64,000 nt of DNA from MPNP01 sp965116235 (lineage in GTDB: Bacteria; Pseudomonadota; Alphaproteobacteria; Rhodobacterales; Rhodobacteraceae): assembly GCA_965116235.1 (NCBI GenBank), contig OZ220496.1, forward strand, positions 2,480,001 to 2,544,000. Reading direction: 5' to 3'. Below the pieces are notes generated by a model, which saw only the letters and a list, made by a program, of their open reading frames with translations, did no database searches and had not been told where the DNA came from. Of this stretch, positions 1 to 8,949 are shown piece by piece. The position numbers and the translations under genes were made by a program. The first letter of the stretch is position 1; each line of letters starts with the position of its first letter.

Positions 1-421
1 CCGCCATGTTGGCATGACGAAAGACATCGCCGGACCGATCAACTCCGGGCCCCTTGCCATACCAAAGGCCAAAAACTCCATCGAACTGGCCCTCTCCCCT
101 GAGTTCGGCCTGTTGTGTACCCCATATGGCGGTGGCAGCGATATCCTCGTTGAGGCCAGGTTGAAATATGATATCCGCTGCGGCCAGGCGATCTTTCTCC
201 CGTGACATGTTCAAGTCGACGCCCCCTAGGGGTGAACCCCGATAGCCTGAAACATAACCTCCCGTATTGAGACCGGCCTCTCGATCGCGTGTTTTCTGGT
301 TGAGCAACATCCGAATCAGCGCTTGTGTGCCGTTCAGCAGAACTTTATCCTTGCCAAGATCATAGCGGTCGGACAAAGTTACGTCATGAATCAGTGAAGA
401 ATCAGCTGCTGTTTCCAACAT
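1..421 (-). CDS. Indolepyruvate:ferredoxin oxidoreductase, N-terminal part (partial at window edge)
   Basis: Reading the minus strand from the ATG at 421 gives about 140 residues that run off the window. The peptide contains GLNTGGYVSGYRGSPLGGVD, FQPGLNEDIAATAIWGTQQ and WYGKGPGVDRSGD, which are characteristic of the thiamine-diphosphate domain at the start of the long fused indolepyruvate ferredoxin oxidoreductases. These enzymes decarboxylate aryl pyruvates from aromatic amino acid breakdown to aryl-acetyl-CoA in the cytoplasm, reducing ferredoxin. An in-frame TAG lies six codons upstream of this ATG, so no longer start is possible. No strong Shine-Dalgarno is visible. The gene is divergent from the ybaK-like gene. 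Family members are usually above 1100 residues, so most of the gene is outside the window. Confidence 0.9.
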   Translation of the reverse strand, partial: MLETAADSSLIHDVTLSDRYDLGKDKVLLNGTQALIRMLLNQKTRDREAGLNTGGYVSGYRGSPLGGVDLNMSREKDRLAAADIIFQPGLNEDIAATAIWGTQQAELRGEGQFDGVFGLWYGKGPGVDRSGDVFRHANMA

Positions 422-670
422 TCGAATTACGGCCTTTGGCTATTGCGGCATGACAAGGACATTGGACATCCCGAAATGAACCTCGTTGCCGATCTGAAAA
501 TTATCAGGCTCAGGAAGGGCACGGGCATTGAAATACCCAGTATATCAAAAAACTTGTGCCCAGACGGTCGCTTTCTTACCACAGAAATTATCAATTGACA
601 CCAATAGATTCCATGCCCATCGCAAACTGCTGCCATGGCGTGGTCATGGATACATTTTAGGAGAAGACCG
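422..670. other. Divergent intergenic region
   Basis: About 250 bases separate the divergent oxidoreductase and ybaK-like genes and should hold both promoters. A TTGACA hexamer is present at 595-600 on the plus strand, but I see no convincing -10 box at the right distance. Small open frames here show no recognisable protein. Confidence 0.5.
659..663 (+). promoter_or_regulatory. Shine-Dalgarno that fixes a TTG start
   Basis: AGGAG lies seven bases before TTG at 671. This favours the TTG over the in-frame ATG at 635, which has no such site and would add 12 residues not typical of the family. Confidence 0.7.
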
Positions 671-1153
671 TTGAGCAGGAGTTTTAACAGGGTTGTTGCC
701 TTTCTGGAAGGGCATAAGGTCGAATTCACGACGCGCAAGACATCTGAGACCGCTCGAACGGCTCACGAGGCCGCTGCAGCGATTGGCTGTGAACTCAGCC
801 AAATATGCAAGTCGATTGTTTTGCACATGCCAGGCGACGATCAGGTTGCAGCGTTCATCACGTCTGGAATCAACAAAGTTGACATGACCAAGGTTGAGGG
901 ATTGCTGGGGCAGCCCGTACGGTTGGCCGGAGCGGACCTTGTTCGGCGTAAGACCGGCTTCGTCATTGGCGGGGTTCCTCCTTTTGCCCATGCAGAACCC
1001 GTTCGCTCCTTCATGGATCCGCTTCTTCTGACTTTCAGCATTGTTTGGGCTGCCGCCGGCACTCCCTATCATGTCCTCGGCATGGATCCGAACGTGCTCA
1101 AGTCGATTTCCAAGGCTGAAGTGCAGGAATTTACCGAGTCGCCGAAATCATGA
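671..1153 (+). CDS. YbaK/EbsC-type aminoacyl-tRNA deacylase
   Basis: The 160-residue product begins SRSFNRVVAFLEGHKV and contains ICKSIVLHMPGDDQ, GINKVDMTKVEGLLG and TGFVIGGVPPFAH, matching the YbaK / ProX-like editing domain. Such proteins hydrolyse mischarged tRNA, for example Cys-tRNA(Pro) or Ala-tRNA(Pro), in the cytoplasm. The central Lys and the GGVPP loop are the recognisable family elements. Start chosen at TTG because of the well-spaced AGGAG. The gene converges on lpxB with about 30 bases between the stops. Which mischarged tRNA it clears cannot be told from sequence alone. Confidence 0.85.
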   Translation: MSRSFNRVVAFLEGHKVEFTTRKTSETARTAHEAAAAIGCELSQICKSIVLHMPGDDQVAAFITSGINKVDMTKVEGLLGQPVRLAGADLVRRKTGFVIGGVPPFAHAEPVRSFMDPLLLTFSIVWAAAGTPYHVLGMDPNVLKSISKAEVQEFTESPKS

Positions 1154-1184
1154 AATGGGTTGGGGAAACGCACAGACATGACAG

Positions 1185-2408
1185 TCATCGATCGCGGCTT
1201 CCGTTTTGTCCGTAGAAGTCTCTGACAGCCCTGGCTGGAGGGTTCTCGCCTTTTGAACTTGATGCACTCAGCTTGTCCATGACGACCTTAAAGGCATCCA
1301 GTTGCTTGTGGACAGCCTCCGGATTGGAAAGAAGACAACGGACTTCCCTGTCGACATTCGACACATTGAAATCTTTTCCCAGGCATTCCGGAACAACCTT
1401 GGTTCCGGTAATCAGGTTGATCAGCGTCACGGTCTTGATTAGCAACATTTTCTTGATGATCGCACGCGAGAGCCAGTTGTTCAGATCGTAACCGATAACC
1501 ATCGGCGTATTGCTCGCCGCCAATTCAAGAGAAACGCTTCCCGAAGCGGCCATCGCCAGCTTGCTGCGCATGAACAGCGCTTGCTTGCATCCTTCGACAG
1601 CGGCTGTGGAAACGGTTCGGGGGTCAAAAAGCTTGACTTGTTCCGGCCAGCCATTGCGCGGATCAATCACATCGTCAGCAATGTTCAAAGCCACAACCAA
1701 AACCGGCTGCAAGGCTGGATAATCACGCAACAGATTTCGGAGCACTTCCGAAAATACCGGAATTGAGCGCCTGATTTCTGTTCTTCGCGAACCGGGCAGC
1801 ACCAGCAGGATGTCCTTGTTCGGGTCCAGCCTCAACACTGAACAAGCTGCATTGACCTCTTCATGGGATGGTGGTGTAACGCGTGTTATGGGATGACCTA
1901 CAAAAGTGCTTGATACCTGGTTCTGGCGCAACACTTCATTTTCGAACGGAAACAGATTCAGGACATGATCGTAGCATTTCCTGATATTCAATATTCGTTT
2001 GGGACGCCAGGCCCAAACGGTCGGCAAGACATAATGGATTAGAGGCTGCGTGTATCCGCGGCTTTTCAACCCTCTGGCGATCCGGATGGAAAAGTCCTGA
2101 TTGTCAACGGTAATCACCAAATCGTAATGTCCCCGAATGACTGCATTCAGGACCCCATTTTTCAGTCGTTGAAGTCTTGGGTAGTGGGCCAGAACTTCAA
2201 CCAGTCCCATGACGGTTAATTCTTCATAGGAAAAAAGGGGCTTGAGACCGTTTTCTAACATCAAGGGGCCACCCACGCCATGAAATTCCAAATTGGGATA
2301 GTAGGTGATCAACCCAGCCATAAGTTCAGCTGCAAGCCGATCGCCTGACGGTTCGCCGACAACGACGAATACTCGCTTGAGAGTTATGGACTCTTGACCT
2401 TTGACCAA
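1185..2408 (-). CDS. lpxB: Lipid-A-disaccharide synthase
   Basis: LpxB joins UDP-2,3-diacylglucosamine and lipid X to make the lipid A disaccharide at the inner membrane. The 407-residue frame has the family N-terminus VFVVVGEPSGDRLAAELM, VGGPLM, the conserved HYVLPTVWAWRPKR stretch, FVGHPIT, LLVLPGSRRTEIRR and SGSVSLELA, and is close to the usual length. I place the start at TTG 2408: it has GAAGGA eight bases upstream and overlaps the end of lpxI by 25 bases. The frame stays open upstream inside lpxI, but that extension is not family-like. It is the last gene of the envelope operon and converges with the ybaK-like gene. Confidence 0.95.
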   Translation of the reverse strand: MVKGQESITLKRVFVVVGEPSGDRLAAELMAGLITYYPNLEFHGVGGPLMLENGLKPLFSYEELTVMGLVEVLAHYPRLQRLKNGVLNAVIRGHYDLVITVDNQDFSIRIARGLKSRGYTQPLIHYVLPTVWAWRPKRILNIRKCYDHVLNLFPFENEVLRQNQVSSTFVGHPITRVTPPSHEEVNAACSVLRLDPNKDILLVLPGSRRTEIRRSIPVFSEVLRNLLRDYPALQPVLVVALNIADDVIDPRNGWPEQVKLFDPRTVSTAAVEGCKQALFMRSKLAMAASGSVSLELAASNTPMVIGYDLNNWLSRAIIKKMLLIKTVTLINLITGTKVVPECLGKDFNVSNVDREVRCLLSNPEAVHKQLDAFKVVMDKLSASSSKGENPPARAVRDFYGQNGSRDR

Positions 2409-3199
2409 ATGAAAAGTCCTTCGGAATTGGCCTGATTGATGACCTTTGGCTTGTCCAGTATGATTGTTCGCATTGATTCGACAACGATGCCGGCCAATCC
2501 CAGTTCGGCGACCAATTTTATCGTTCTCAGGCCGATTGTGGGCAAATCGACTCGTAGGTCCTGATGCGGCTTGGTTGCCTTGTAAAGCAATCCGCCAGGC
2601 TTGGCTTCTGGCCCGGCAACATTGAAAAACCCCTTGAGCGACTCCAGCATCCAGTCGGTGCCAAAACTTGTTTCGATACCCCAGCAAACTTGATGCCGGA
2701 TGACGGCAGCCTGTCCGACATCGACCCGACCGAGCGCGGCAACAATGTCTTCGGCTCGTTCAGCATCCCTTTCGTCAACTTCGTCTGGCAGGGCTGTAGT
2801 CAGGACACCAGCATGGTCTATGATATCCGGTACAATTTCATTCAGTCCCCACACTTTGTAACCCAACCCTTCAATGAGTTGAATGAAGTTTCTGAGGACC
2901 CTGTCATCACCGGCTGCCAAGTTTATGTCGCCTTGTGCCGGCACGGCCGCATCCACATGCACGGCCTGACGATTCACACCTCCGGCCAGGACAATGTCGG
3001 TTGCTCCTTCCGCCTTGCAGATATTCAGTTCGGTCAGAAAATTCTGCAGCCCGACGAAGCGGCAATGTGGATCAAGATAGGCATGATTTGAGCCGGGAAG
3101 AGACAAGATTCGAGGCTTGATATCTTGTTTGGCGAGCGCACGATAAACAAGTTCCGGTAGGGGGCCGAAACCTCCGACAATGACAAAGGAGGCAGGCAA
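2384..3199 (-). CDS. lpxI: UDP-2,3-diacylglucosamine diphosphatase, LpxI type
   Basis: LpxI (DUF1009 family) cleaves UDP-2,3-diacylglucosamine to lipid X and UMP, and replaces LpxH in many alphaproteobacteria. About 270 residues, with the family patterns VIVGGFGPLPELV, VLAGGVNRQ, AAGDDRVLRNFIQLIE, GLNEIVPDII, GIETSFGTDWMLES and KPHQDLRVDLPTIG. Two in-frame TTG codons compete (3205 and 3199). The second is preferred because the GAGG made by the lpxA stop region sits seven bases before it. It lies between lpxA and lpxB, the direct pathway order, with nine bases from lpxA and an overlap with lpxB. Confidence 0.95.
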   Translation of the reverse strand: MPASFVIVGGFGPLPELVYRALAKQDIKPRILSLPGSNHAYLDPHCRFVGLQNFLTELNICKAEGATDIVLAGGVNRQAVHVDAAVPAQGDINLAAGDDRVLRNFIQLIEGLGYKVWGLNEIVPDIIDHAGVLTTALPDEVDERDAERAEDIVAALGRVDVGQAAVIRHQVCWGIETSFGTDWMLESLKGFFNVAGPEAKPGGLLYKATKPHQDLRVDLPTIGLRTIKLVAELGLAGIVVESMRTIILDKPKVINQANSEGLFIWSKVKSP

Positions 3200-3208
3200 T
3201 GGCAAACC

Positions 3209-4033
3209 TCATCCGGAATTTAGCTTGGGCATGAGAAACTCTCTCTTGCTGTCGGCGCGACAGAACCGAACGATTTCCTGAACCAGAGAGTCGCTGGAAT
3301 ATCGGGACTGTATCGCCGCGATGGCCTCCATGAATGTCCCCCTGTAGTTGCCGATAAACAAAAAGGCCTCCTTCAACTCGTTGATCCGGTCTCGCGGAAC
3401 GCCACTGCGAATCAATCCCGTATAGTTGATGTTGGTCAGCTCTCCCTTCGGGTTGTCGACGTAACCAAACGGAATCACATCACGCCGAACCAGTGTCACG
3501 GCTGAAACAAAGGCTTCCCGACCGATTCGTACAAATTGATGAACTCCGCTGAGACCACTGATTCGTACCCCATCTTCGACAATGCTATGCCCCCCAAGCG
3601 CGACCTGATTGGCCAAGACTACATTGTTTCCTACCGTAGCGTCATGACCGACATGCGACCCCGTCATGAACAGGCAGTCGTTGCCGACGCACGTAAGCCC
3701 TCCGCCATTGGTGGTTCCGGTATTCAGCGTTGCACCTTCCCGAATGCTGTTGCGCTTGCCGACGATCAGGCGCGTTTTTTCGCCCGCATACTTCAAGTCC
3801 TGAGGAATCTCGCCTACGCAGGCATACTGATAGACAGTGGTGTCCTCGCCGATTTCGGTCCGCCCCGTGACCGTGGCAAAAGGCTTGATATGAACGCCGT
3901 CATGCAAAACTACCTCGTCACCAATGGACGCATAAGCTTCAATGACGCAGTTTCGACCTACCTGAGCCGTGGAAGAGACGATTGCTGTCGGATGGATCCG
4001 GACTGTTGGATCAGACAACGGCCTGCTATTCAT
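3209..4033 (-). CDS. lpxA: UDP-N-acetylglucosamine acyltransferase
   Basis: LpxA performs the first step of lipid A synthesis, moving a 3-hydroxyacyl chain from ACP to UDP-GlcNAc. The 274-residue product shows the left-handed beta-helix hexapeptide pattern (IHPTAIVSSTAQVG, CVIEAYASIGDEV), the catalytic-His segment GSHVGHDATVGNN near residues 126-137, and the GGHSIVEDGVRISGLSGVHQFVRIG stretch. The C-terminal helical region (LKEAFLFIGNYRGTF) is complete. ATG 4033 overlaps the end of fabZ by eight bases, indicating translational coupling. A TTG directly before it is a less likely start. Confidence 0.96.
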   Translation of the reverse strand: MNSRPLSDPTVRIHPTAIVSSTAQVGRNCVIEAYASIGDEVVLHDGVHIKPFATVTGRTEIGEDTTVYQYACVGEIPQDLKYAGEKTRLIVGKRNSIREGATLNTGTTNGGGLTCVGNDCLFMTGSHVGHDATVGNNVVLANQVALGGHSIVEDGVRISGLSGVHQFVRIGREAFVSAVTLVRRDVIPFGYVDNPKGELTNINYTGLIRSGVPRDRINELKEAFLFIGNYRGTFMEAIAAIQSRYSSDSLVQEIVRFCRADSKREFLMPKLNSG

Positions 4034-4496
4034 CAAGCGATTCCCAAACGGCGGTGATGACCGCCTCAGCTACAGAAGTCGAAGCGACGATGGCCGTGCC
4101 TTGGAATTTCCAGAAGTGCCCTCGGTGCCGGACGACCTTCATGTGCAGTTCAAGATTGTCGCCAGGAACAACCATCTTGCGAAACTTGGCCTCATCAAGA
4201 GCAACCAGATAGATACCGAGCTTTTTGTCAATCATGTCCAGGGTATAGTTGACTATTACGGCTGAAGTTTGGGCCATGGCCTCAAGCACATATACGCCTG
4301 GCATGATTGGATTGTCCGGGAAGTGTCCCTGAAACTGGGGTTCGTTTTGGGTTATGCACTTGTGCCCGATTCCTCCTTTCCATTTCTCGATTCGAGTCAC
4401 CTTGTCAAGAAGCAAAAGAGGATACCGGTGAGGTATCATCCGCTTGATCATTGACAAGTCAGCGAGTTCCAGAATTTCTTCGACCATTTTTGTCAT
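4026..4496 (-). CDS. fabZ: 3-hydroxyacyl-ACP dehydratase FabZ
   Basis: FabZ dehydrates 3-hydroxyacyl-ACP in type II fatty acid synthesis and draws on the same acyl-ACP pool as lpxA. The 156-residue hot-dog fold protein has IPHRYPLLLLDKV near residue 21, the catalytic His in GHFPDNPIMPGV (about residue 58), and the catalytic Glu in EAMAQT (about residue 72). The length is typical. It starts nine bases after skp. In many related operons lpxD lies between these two genes, but there is no room for it here. Confidence 0.96.
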   Translation of the reverse strand: MTKMVEEILELADLSMIKRMIPHRYPLLLLDKVTRIEKWKGGIGHKCITQNEPQFQGHFPDNPIMPGVYVLEAMAQTSAVIVNYTLDMIDKKLGIYLVALDEAKFRKMVVPGDNLELHMKVVRHRGHFWKFQGTAIVASTSVAEAVITAVWESLDE

Positions 4497-4505
4497 ATGT
4501 ATCCA

Positions 4506-5147
4506 TTACTGTCCATTGGCGGGCTGCGAGCCTTCATCAGCCGAGCGTTCAATTTGGGCATACTCCCAAGGATCAGAATACGACCTCAACCGGGTGCCAT
4601 CGCCAATCTGACCGTTGATGTAGTCGATCAATACGGCGGTTATGTCCAGAGTGGTCGAATACCAGAATACATCGTCTTGCGTCAGCACCAGACGGAACCC
4701 TATAGCTTGGCTTAATTCGTCCATATATTGATGGACAATGCTCTGAAAATCAGTTCGCTGAATGATCTCCCAACTGTCGATCAAGCCTTCCTTTTGATCT
4801 TGTTCAATACGAATTCTGACGACCTTGTCGTCAAAATCCTGGGCCAATTCAAGAAAACTGGGATCTTGCTGCATGTCTGCCAATCGCCCTTCCTGTTCGA
4901 TCAGTTTCTGCGTAATTGAATCGTTTTCTCGCTTCAAGTCGGCCAGCACCAATGCAAGCTGTGCCGCCACCCTTTGACCATATTCCGAACTTCGATAGAG
5001 CACATCCATATCGATCACGACTTCTTGAGGCAGAACGGGAAGATAAAAATTTCGGGTTTTCCCTGCTTCTTGGGGCAGACCCGTATCTGGGCCCAGACCC
5101 ACGCTCAGGACAATCCCGAGAACTGCTCCGCGAAACAGTCGAGACAT
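4506..5147 (-). CDS. skp: OmpH/Skp-family periplasmic chaperone
   Basis: The 213-residue protein begins with a short hydrophobic signal (LFRGAVLGIVLSVGLG), then a beta strand VVIDMDVLYRSSEYGQRVAAQL and a long charged helix (LKRENDSITQKLIEQEGRLA ...), the plan of Skp/OmpH tentacle chaperones that carry unfolded outer-membrane proteins to BamA. It is longer at the C-terminus than E. coli Skp. Its position directly after bamA (bamA stop TAA is followed at once by this ATG) supports the assignment. Sequence similarity in this family is low, so the call rests on signal peptide, helix pattern and context. Confidence 0.85.
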   Translation of the reverse strand: MSRLFRGAVLGIVLSVGLGPDTGLPQEAGKTRNFYLPVLPQEVVIDMDVLYRSSEYGQRVAAQLALVLADLKRENDSITQKLIEQEGRLADMQQDPSFLELAQDFDDKVVRIRIEQDQKEGLIDSWEIIQRTDFQSIVHQYMDELSQAIGFRLVLTQDDVFWYSTTLDITAVLIDYINGQIGDGTRLRSYSDPWEYAQIERSADEGSQPANGQ

Positions 5148-7529
5148 TTAGAAGGAGGACGATATCGTGAGTTCAAAGTTCTGCTTCTTATCGCCGTCAT
5201 AGATCTTGACAGGTCTGGAAAAGTTCAGTCGCAGTGGCCCGACCAATGTATCGACAAAGATGGAGAATCCTACGCTCGACCGCAACTTGAACGAATCGTC
5301 TACCAGCAAGTCATTCTCTCGTGCCGGAGTACAGGTGCTGCAGGCCGGAATATCAACCTTCTGATCCAGTCCCCAAATGGAACCCATGTCAAAGAACAGT
5401 CCACCCGTTACCCCGGCATCATCGGCAAAACCCAGGGGGAACTGGGCCTCCAAACGGAGGGCAGCAAAATAATTGCCGCCAAGGGCCTTGCTGTCAGCTA
5501 GGGTGCGAGGGCCAATCCCATAGGGAGCAAAACCCTTGAGGATCTTGCTGTTGGTCTGAAATCGATCGATCAATTTTGTTCCGGCACCATTGCTCTGGAC
5601 GACACCGCCTTCTAGCGTACCGGAGAAAACCCAGTCGGAACCCAAGGGCGATGAACGAGCCGTAATCAAGGCCGTTGTGCGTAGCGTGTTATGCGAGCCG
5701 TTGGCCAAGAAAACCGTCTGGCTGAACCGTCCGGCGATTCCGCTGTTTGGTGAGTACCCTTGCGCGATACGGTTGAACACATAACTGTACCCGAAACTGA
5801 ACTGGCGAGTGACGTGCTTGGCATCGGGGCCGACATCGTTGCGCAGAATCAGCGATGAGCCACCATAGATGGTAGAGGAAAAATCGGTGTAGCCAAAATT
5901 CAGATTCAGGCGACTTGTCTCGTTCAAGGGAAAGCCGATGCTGGAATACAGGGTAAACTCGTCCACGTTAACGATATCATCGTTCTGACTGTTTTTGCGC
6001 CACCCCACGATTCCCTCGAAACTGATATCCTGATCAAACAAGCGCGGCTCAAAGAACGATACATAGGCATCACGAGAATCGGATCCCGCTTCCAGGGAGA
6101 AGGTGAGAGTCTGTCCGCGGCCCAAAAGGTTGCGCTCGGTCACGCTGACCTTGCCGGAAAACTTTGTTTCCTTGGAGTAGCCGACCCCAAAGGAGAGGCT
6201 TCCGGTCAAGGCCTCATCAACATCGACCCGAATGACGGATTGAGTGGGCGATATCTCGCGTGCGGTGACCTCCACCTGATTGAAAAAGCCCAAGGCCTGA
6301 ATTCGGGCCTCGGCCCGCGAAATCGCTTCCGGATTCAGTGGATCCCCTTCAACGGTCTGGAATTCGCGTCGAATGACCCGATCCAGAGTCGTCGTGTTAC
6401 CCTCTATGTCGATGCGTTCAACAATGATTCTTGGTCCACGATCAATGAAAAAGTTGACATCAATGGTGTTGTCGTCATTGATCTGCGTCTGGGGTGTCAC
6501 CCGGATGAAGTTGAGACCCAGCTCGGTGGCGTGAAACTCCAGCCGACCGACAGAATCCTGCAGTGTCACCGGTGAGAAGGTCCTCCCGGTCTTGATTCTC
6601 GAAACCTCAAGAAATTGTTCGGGATCCACCTCCTCAATGTCACTGGAAGCGGTAATTTCACCATAGGAATATTTCTGTCCCTCATTGACCAGGAACGTGA
6701 TCAGAAAGGCATCCCTCTCCCGAGTCAGTTCGGGCGTGACCGATTCGACTTCAAAGTCGATATACCCGTTGGCCAGATAAAAGTCTCTGAGCAATGTCTT
6801 GTCTAATTCCAGACGTTCGGCAAGGTAGGTGTCTTTTTGGACAAAGGCCCGCAGGAATGTGGCCTGCTTGGTACCTAGCACCCGCCTTAGCCTGCGGTCG
6901 GAGAATGCGCTGTTGCCGACAAAACTGAGCCGCTCGATCTCGACAACGCGCCCCTCGGCAATTTCAAAGACTAGATCCACGCGATTGTCCCGACGCCGGA
7001 TAATCACCGGATTGACCGAAGCGGCAAATCGACCCCGGGAATAATACAGCAAAGATATGGTGGCGGCATCATTCTCCGCGTTGGAAGGCAGGTAGACCTG
7101 CCGGGGTTTGGTGGAGATCACGGCCTCAAGATCCTTGTCCTTGATCCTTCTGTTGCCTTCAAACCGGACTTCATTAACCGTCGGATACTCCTCGACCGCA
7201 ACTTCCAAGACGCCTGTTCGGGGAACAATGGAAATATCCTGAAACACGCCTCTGTCTGACAACGCTCGAAAGGCCTGATTGATTTCACCGGCCGAAACAG
7301 TCCCGGCCTCGGGCAGTCCCGTCATGCGAATTATGCTCTCGGTATCGATCCGAGCATTGCCAACCACATCAATCCGTTCATAACGATATGATTGTCCCAA
7401 CGCCGGTAGCGCTAGCAACAAGCATAACATCGTACCGAATACAGGTACGCTCAATCTCGAAAAAATCGCCAAGTCTCTTCTCCAACTGCCAACAGCACGC
7501 ACACCGGAAAGCTTACCGCCAAAAACCAA
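5148..7529 (-). CDS. bamA: Outer membrane protein assembly factor BamA
   Basis: BamA is the outer-membrane barrel that folds and inserts other barrels. The 793-residue product has an N-terminal hydrophobic export signal ending near ALPALGQ, then repeated POTRA units (for example RIDVVGNARIDTESIIRM, EVRFEGNRRIKDKDLE, IERLSFVGNSAFSDRRLR, VERIDIEGNTTTLDRVIR) and a C-terminal Omp85 barrel. The substrate-facing loop motif appears as LKGF rather than the usual VRGF/IRGF. The chain ends in Phe, as outer-membrane barrels do. The first in-frame start is TTG 7529; a GTG nine codons further in is an alternative. The downstream skp is directly abutting. Confidence 0.96.
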   Translation of the reverse strand: MVFGGKLSGVRAVGSWRRDLAIFSRLSVPVFGTMLCLLLALPALGQSYRYERIDVVGNARIDTESIIRMTGLPEAGTVSAGEINQAFRALSDRGVFQDISIVPRTGVLEVAVEEYPTVNEVRFEGNRRIKDKDLEAVISTKPRQVYLPSNAENDAATISLLYYSRGRFAASVNPVIIRRRDNRVDLVFEIAEGRVVEIERLSFVGNSAFSDRRLRRVLGTKQATFLRAFVQKDTYLAERLELDKTLLRDFYLANGYIDFEVESVTPELTRERDAFLITFLVNEGQKYSYGEITASSDIEEVDPEQFLEVSRIKTGRTFSPVTLQDSVGRLEFHATELGLNFIRVTPQTQINDDNTIDVNFFIDRGPRIIVERIDIEGNTTTLDRVIRREFQTVEGDPLNPEAISRAEARIQALGFFNQVEVTAREISPTQSVIRVDVDEALTGSLSFGVGYSKETKFSGKVSVTERNLLGRGQTLTFSLEAGSDSRDAYVSFFEPRLFDQDISFEGIVGWRKNSQNDDIVNVDEFTLYSSIGFPLNETSRLNLNFGYTDFSSTIYGGSSLILRNDVGPDAKHVTRQFSFGYSYVFNRIAQGYSPNSGIAGRFSQTVFLANGSHNTLRTTALITARSSPLGSDWVFSGTLEGGVVQSNGAGTKLIDRFQTNSKILKGFAPYGIGPRTLADSKALGGNYFAALRLEAQFPLGFADDAGVTGGLFFDMGSIWGLDQKVDIPACSTCTPARENDLLVDDSFKLRSSVGFSIFVDTLVGPLRLNFSRPVKIYDGDKKQNFELTISSSF

Positions 7530-7612
7530 GGAATACAGAAATCCGTTCTACCCGAAACGAATTGTCCCAAGTTCAGAATTTTCCCTGTCTGGCAAAGGTC
7601 TCATGCATATTT

Positions 7613-8923
7613 TCAACACGTTAAATCATTGTAGATAGTGAAGGCAAATATAGTGATAATAAACGCAAACCCCACCATGAAGGAGAAGTTCTTTACCCTC
7701 TGACCAATATCATTTCCAGTAATTTTTTCATAGCCGTATATCAACAGATGCCCACCATCGAGAACAGGGATAGGAAGCAGGTTTATGAACCCGATGGCGG
7801 CTGACAGGACGGCTATCAGAAACAGAAAGACGTCCAAACCCTGACTGGCCGCTGAACCTGACAATTGGGCAATGCCTATAGGTCCCTGAAGATTGCACGA
7901 GCTGATCTCGTTCGTGACTATCTTGGTCAGCGACTGAATGCTGCCCACTATGATTGATCCCGTTTGAACCATGCCAATCCATATGGAGTCGAGAGGCCCC
8001 GGAACATAAGTAGCGGGTACAAATGCCAAGCCCAGAGTGACGCCGATGATAGGTCGTCGTTCAAATTCCCCCGACCCCAGTGGAATGTCCTGATATTCGG
8101 CGGCAATCTGATAATTCATAACTTCACCGTCCCGCCAAATGACAAAATCCATCGGCTCAGTGCCCGAACGGGCAATGACGCTATTTAAGTCCGACGATTT
8201 CTGGATTTCAGTACCATCCACGGCAAGCACCACATCCCCAGCTCTCAGACCCACCTTCTCTGCCGGCGATTGAAGATTTATCTGCTCCAGTATCGGGGGA
8301 AAAATGAAGGGGCCAGCCACCTCAAGGTTCTGCCCTCCGCGTTCAATGGAATAAATCTGGACCGATGCAGAATCTGCCTCATACCCGTAAACGTAAAAGT
8401 CGGATAGCGTCGCCATGCTGTTGCCATTGATCGCCCGGACGATGTCTCCGGATTGCAATTCGTTGTCGAAAATTTCCGGGAGCGGCCTGACCGATTGCAC
8501 CTCAATGGGTTCCTTGACAACCCCCTCAAACGTAATCATCCCGGCAAAGAGTACAGTGGCAAGAATGAAGTTGAAGACCGGTCCGCCGGCAACAGTGAGC
8601 AATTTCTTATTGATGGATGGCTCAGGGGCAGGAACCGGGCGCGGTTCAAAATCGTTCCCACGGTCCTGATACAGATCGCCGACATTGGGGATCTTGACAT
8701 ACCCTCCCAGCATGATCAGGGAAAACTTCCATATTGTTCCATGACGATCGACAAAGCGGAAAAGCGAAGGGCCAAAACCGATGGAAAACTCACTGACATG
8801 CAGCCGGCAGAATCTGGCTGCCATGTAGTGACCGAGTTCATGAACAAATATGACAACGCCGATGGCGACAAAAAACGCCAGCACCGATTGAAATGAACTT
8901 AATAAATCCTGCAGATATCCCAT
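7613..8923 (-). CDS. rseP: Site-2 zinc metalloprotease RseP
   Basis: RseP cleaves anti-sigma factors inside the inner membrane during envelope stress. In about 436 residues I see the zinc-binding HELGH in a first membrane segment (about residues 28-32), a PDZ region around NLQSPAEKVGLRAGDVV, and the second metal motif NLLPIPVLDGGHLL near the C-terminus, followed by closing membrane segments. Length is typical. ATG 8923 is chosen; a GTG one codon upstream is possible. It follows cdsA by 26 bases. In many bacteria dxr lies between cdsA and rseP, but it is absent here. Confidence 0.95.
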   Translation of the reverse strand: MGYLQDLLSSFQSVLAFFVAIGVVIFVHELGHYMAARFCRLHVSEFSIGFGPSLFRFVDRHGTIWKFSLIMLGGYVKIPNVGDLYQDRGNDFEPRPVPAPEPSINKKLLTVAGGPVFNFILATVLFAGMITFEGVVKEPIEVQSVRPLPEIFDNELQSGDIVRAINGNSMATLSDFYVYGYEADSASVQIYSIERGGQNLEVAGPFIFPPILEQINLQSPAEKVGLRAGDVVLAVDGTEIQKSSDLNSVIARSGTEPMDFVIWRDGEVMNYQIAAEYQDIPLGSGEFERRPIIGVTLGLAFVPATYVPGPLDSIWIGMVQTGSIIVGSIQSLTKIVTNEISSCNLQGPIGIAQLSGSAASQGLDVFLFLIAVLSAAIGFINLLPIPVLDGGHLLIYGYEKITGNDIGQRVKNFSFMVGFAFIITIFAFTIYNDLTC

Positions 8924-8949
8924 CACAGCCAGTCCAAAAATTAGGTTTG

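Noticed and set aside
635..670. ATG-started longer form of the YbaK-like protein
   Set aside because: The added residues are not family-like and the TTG at 671 has the proper Shine-Dalgarno.
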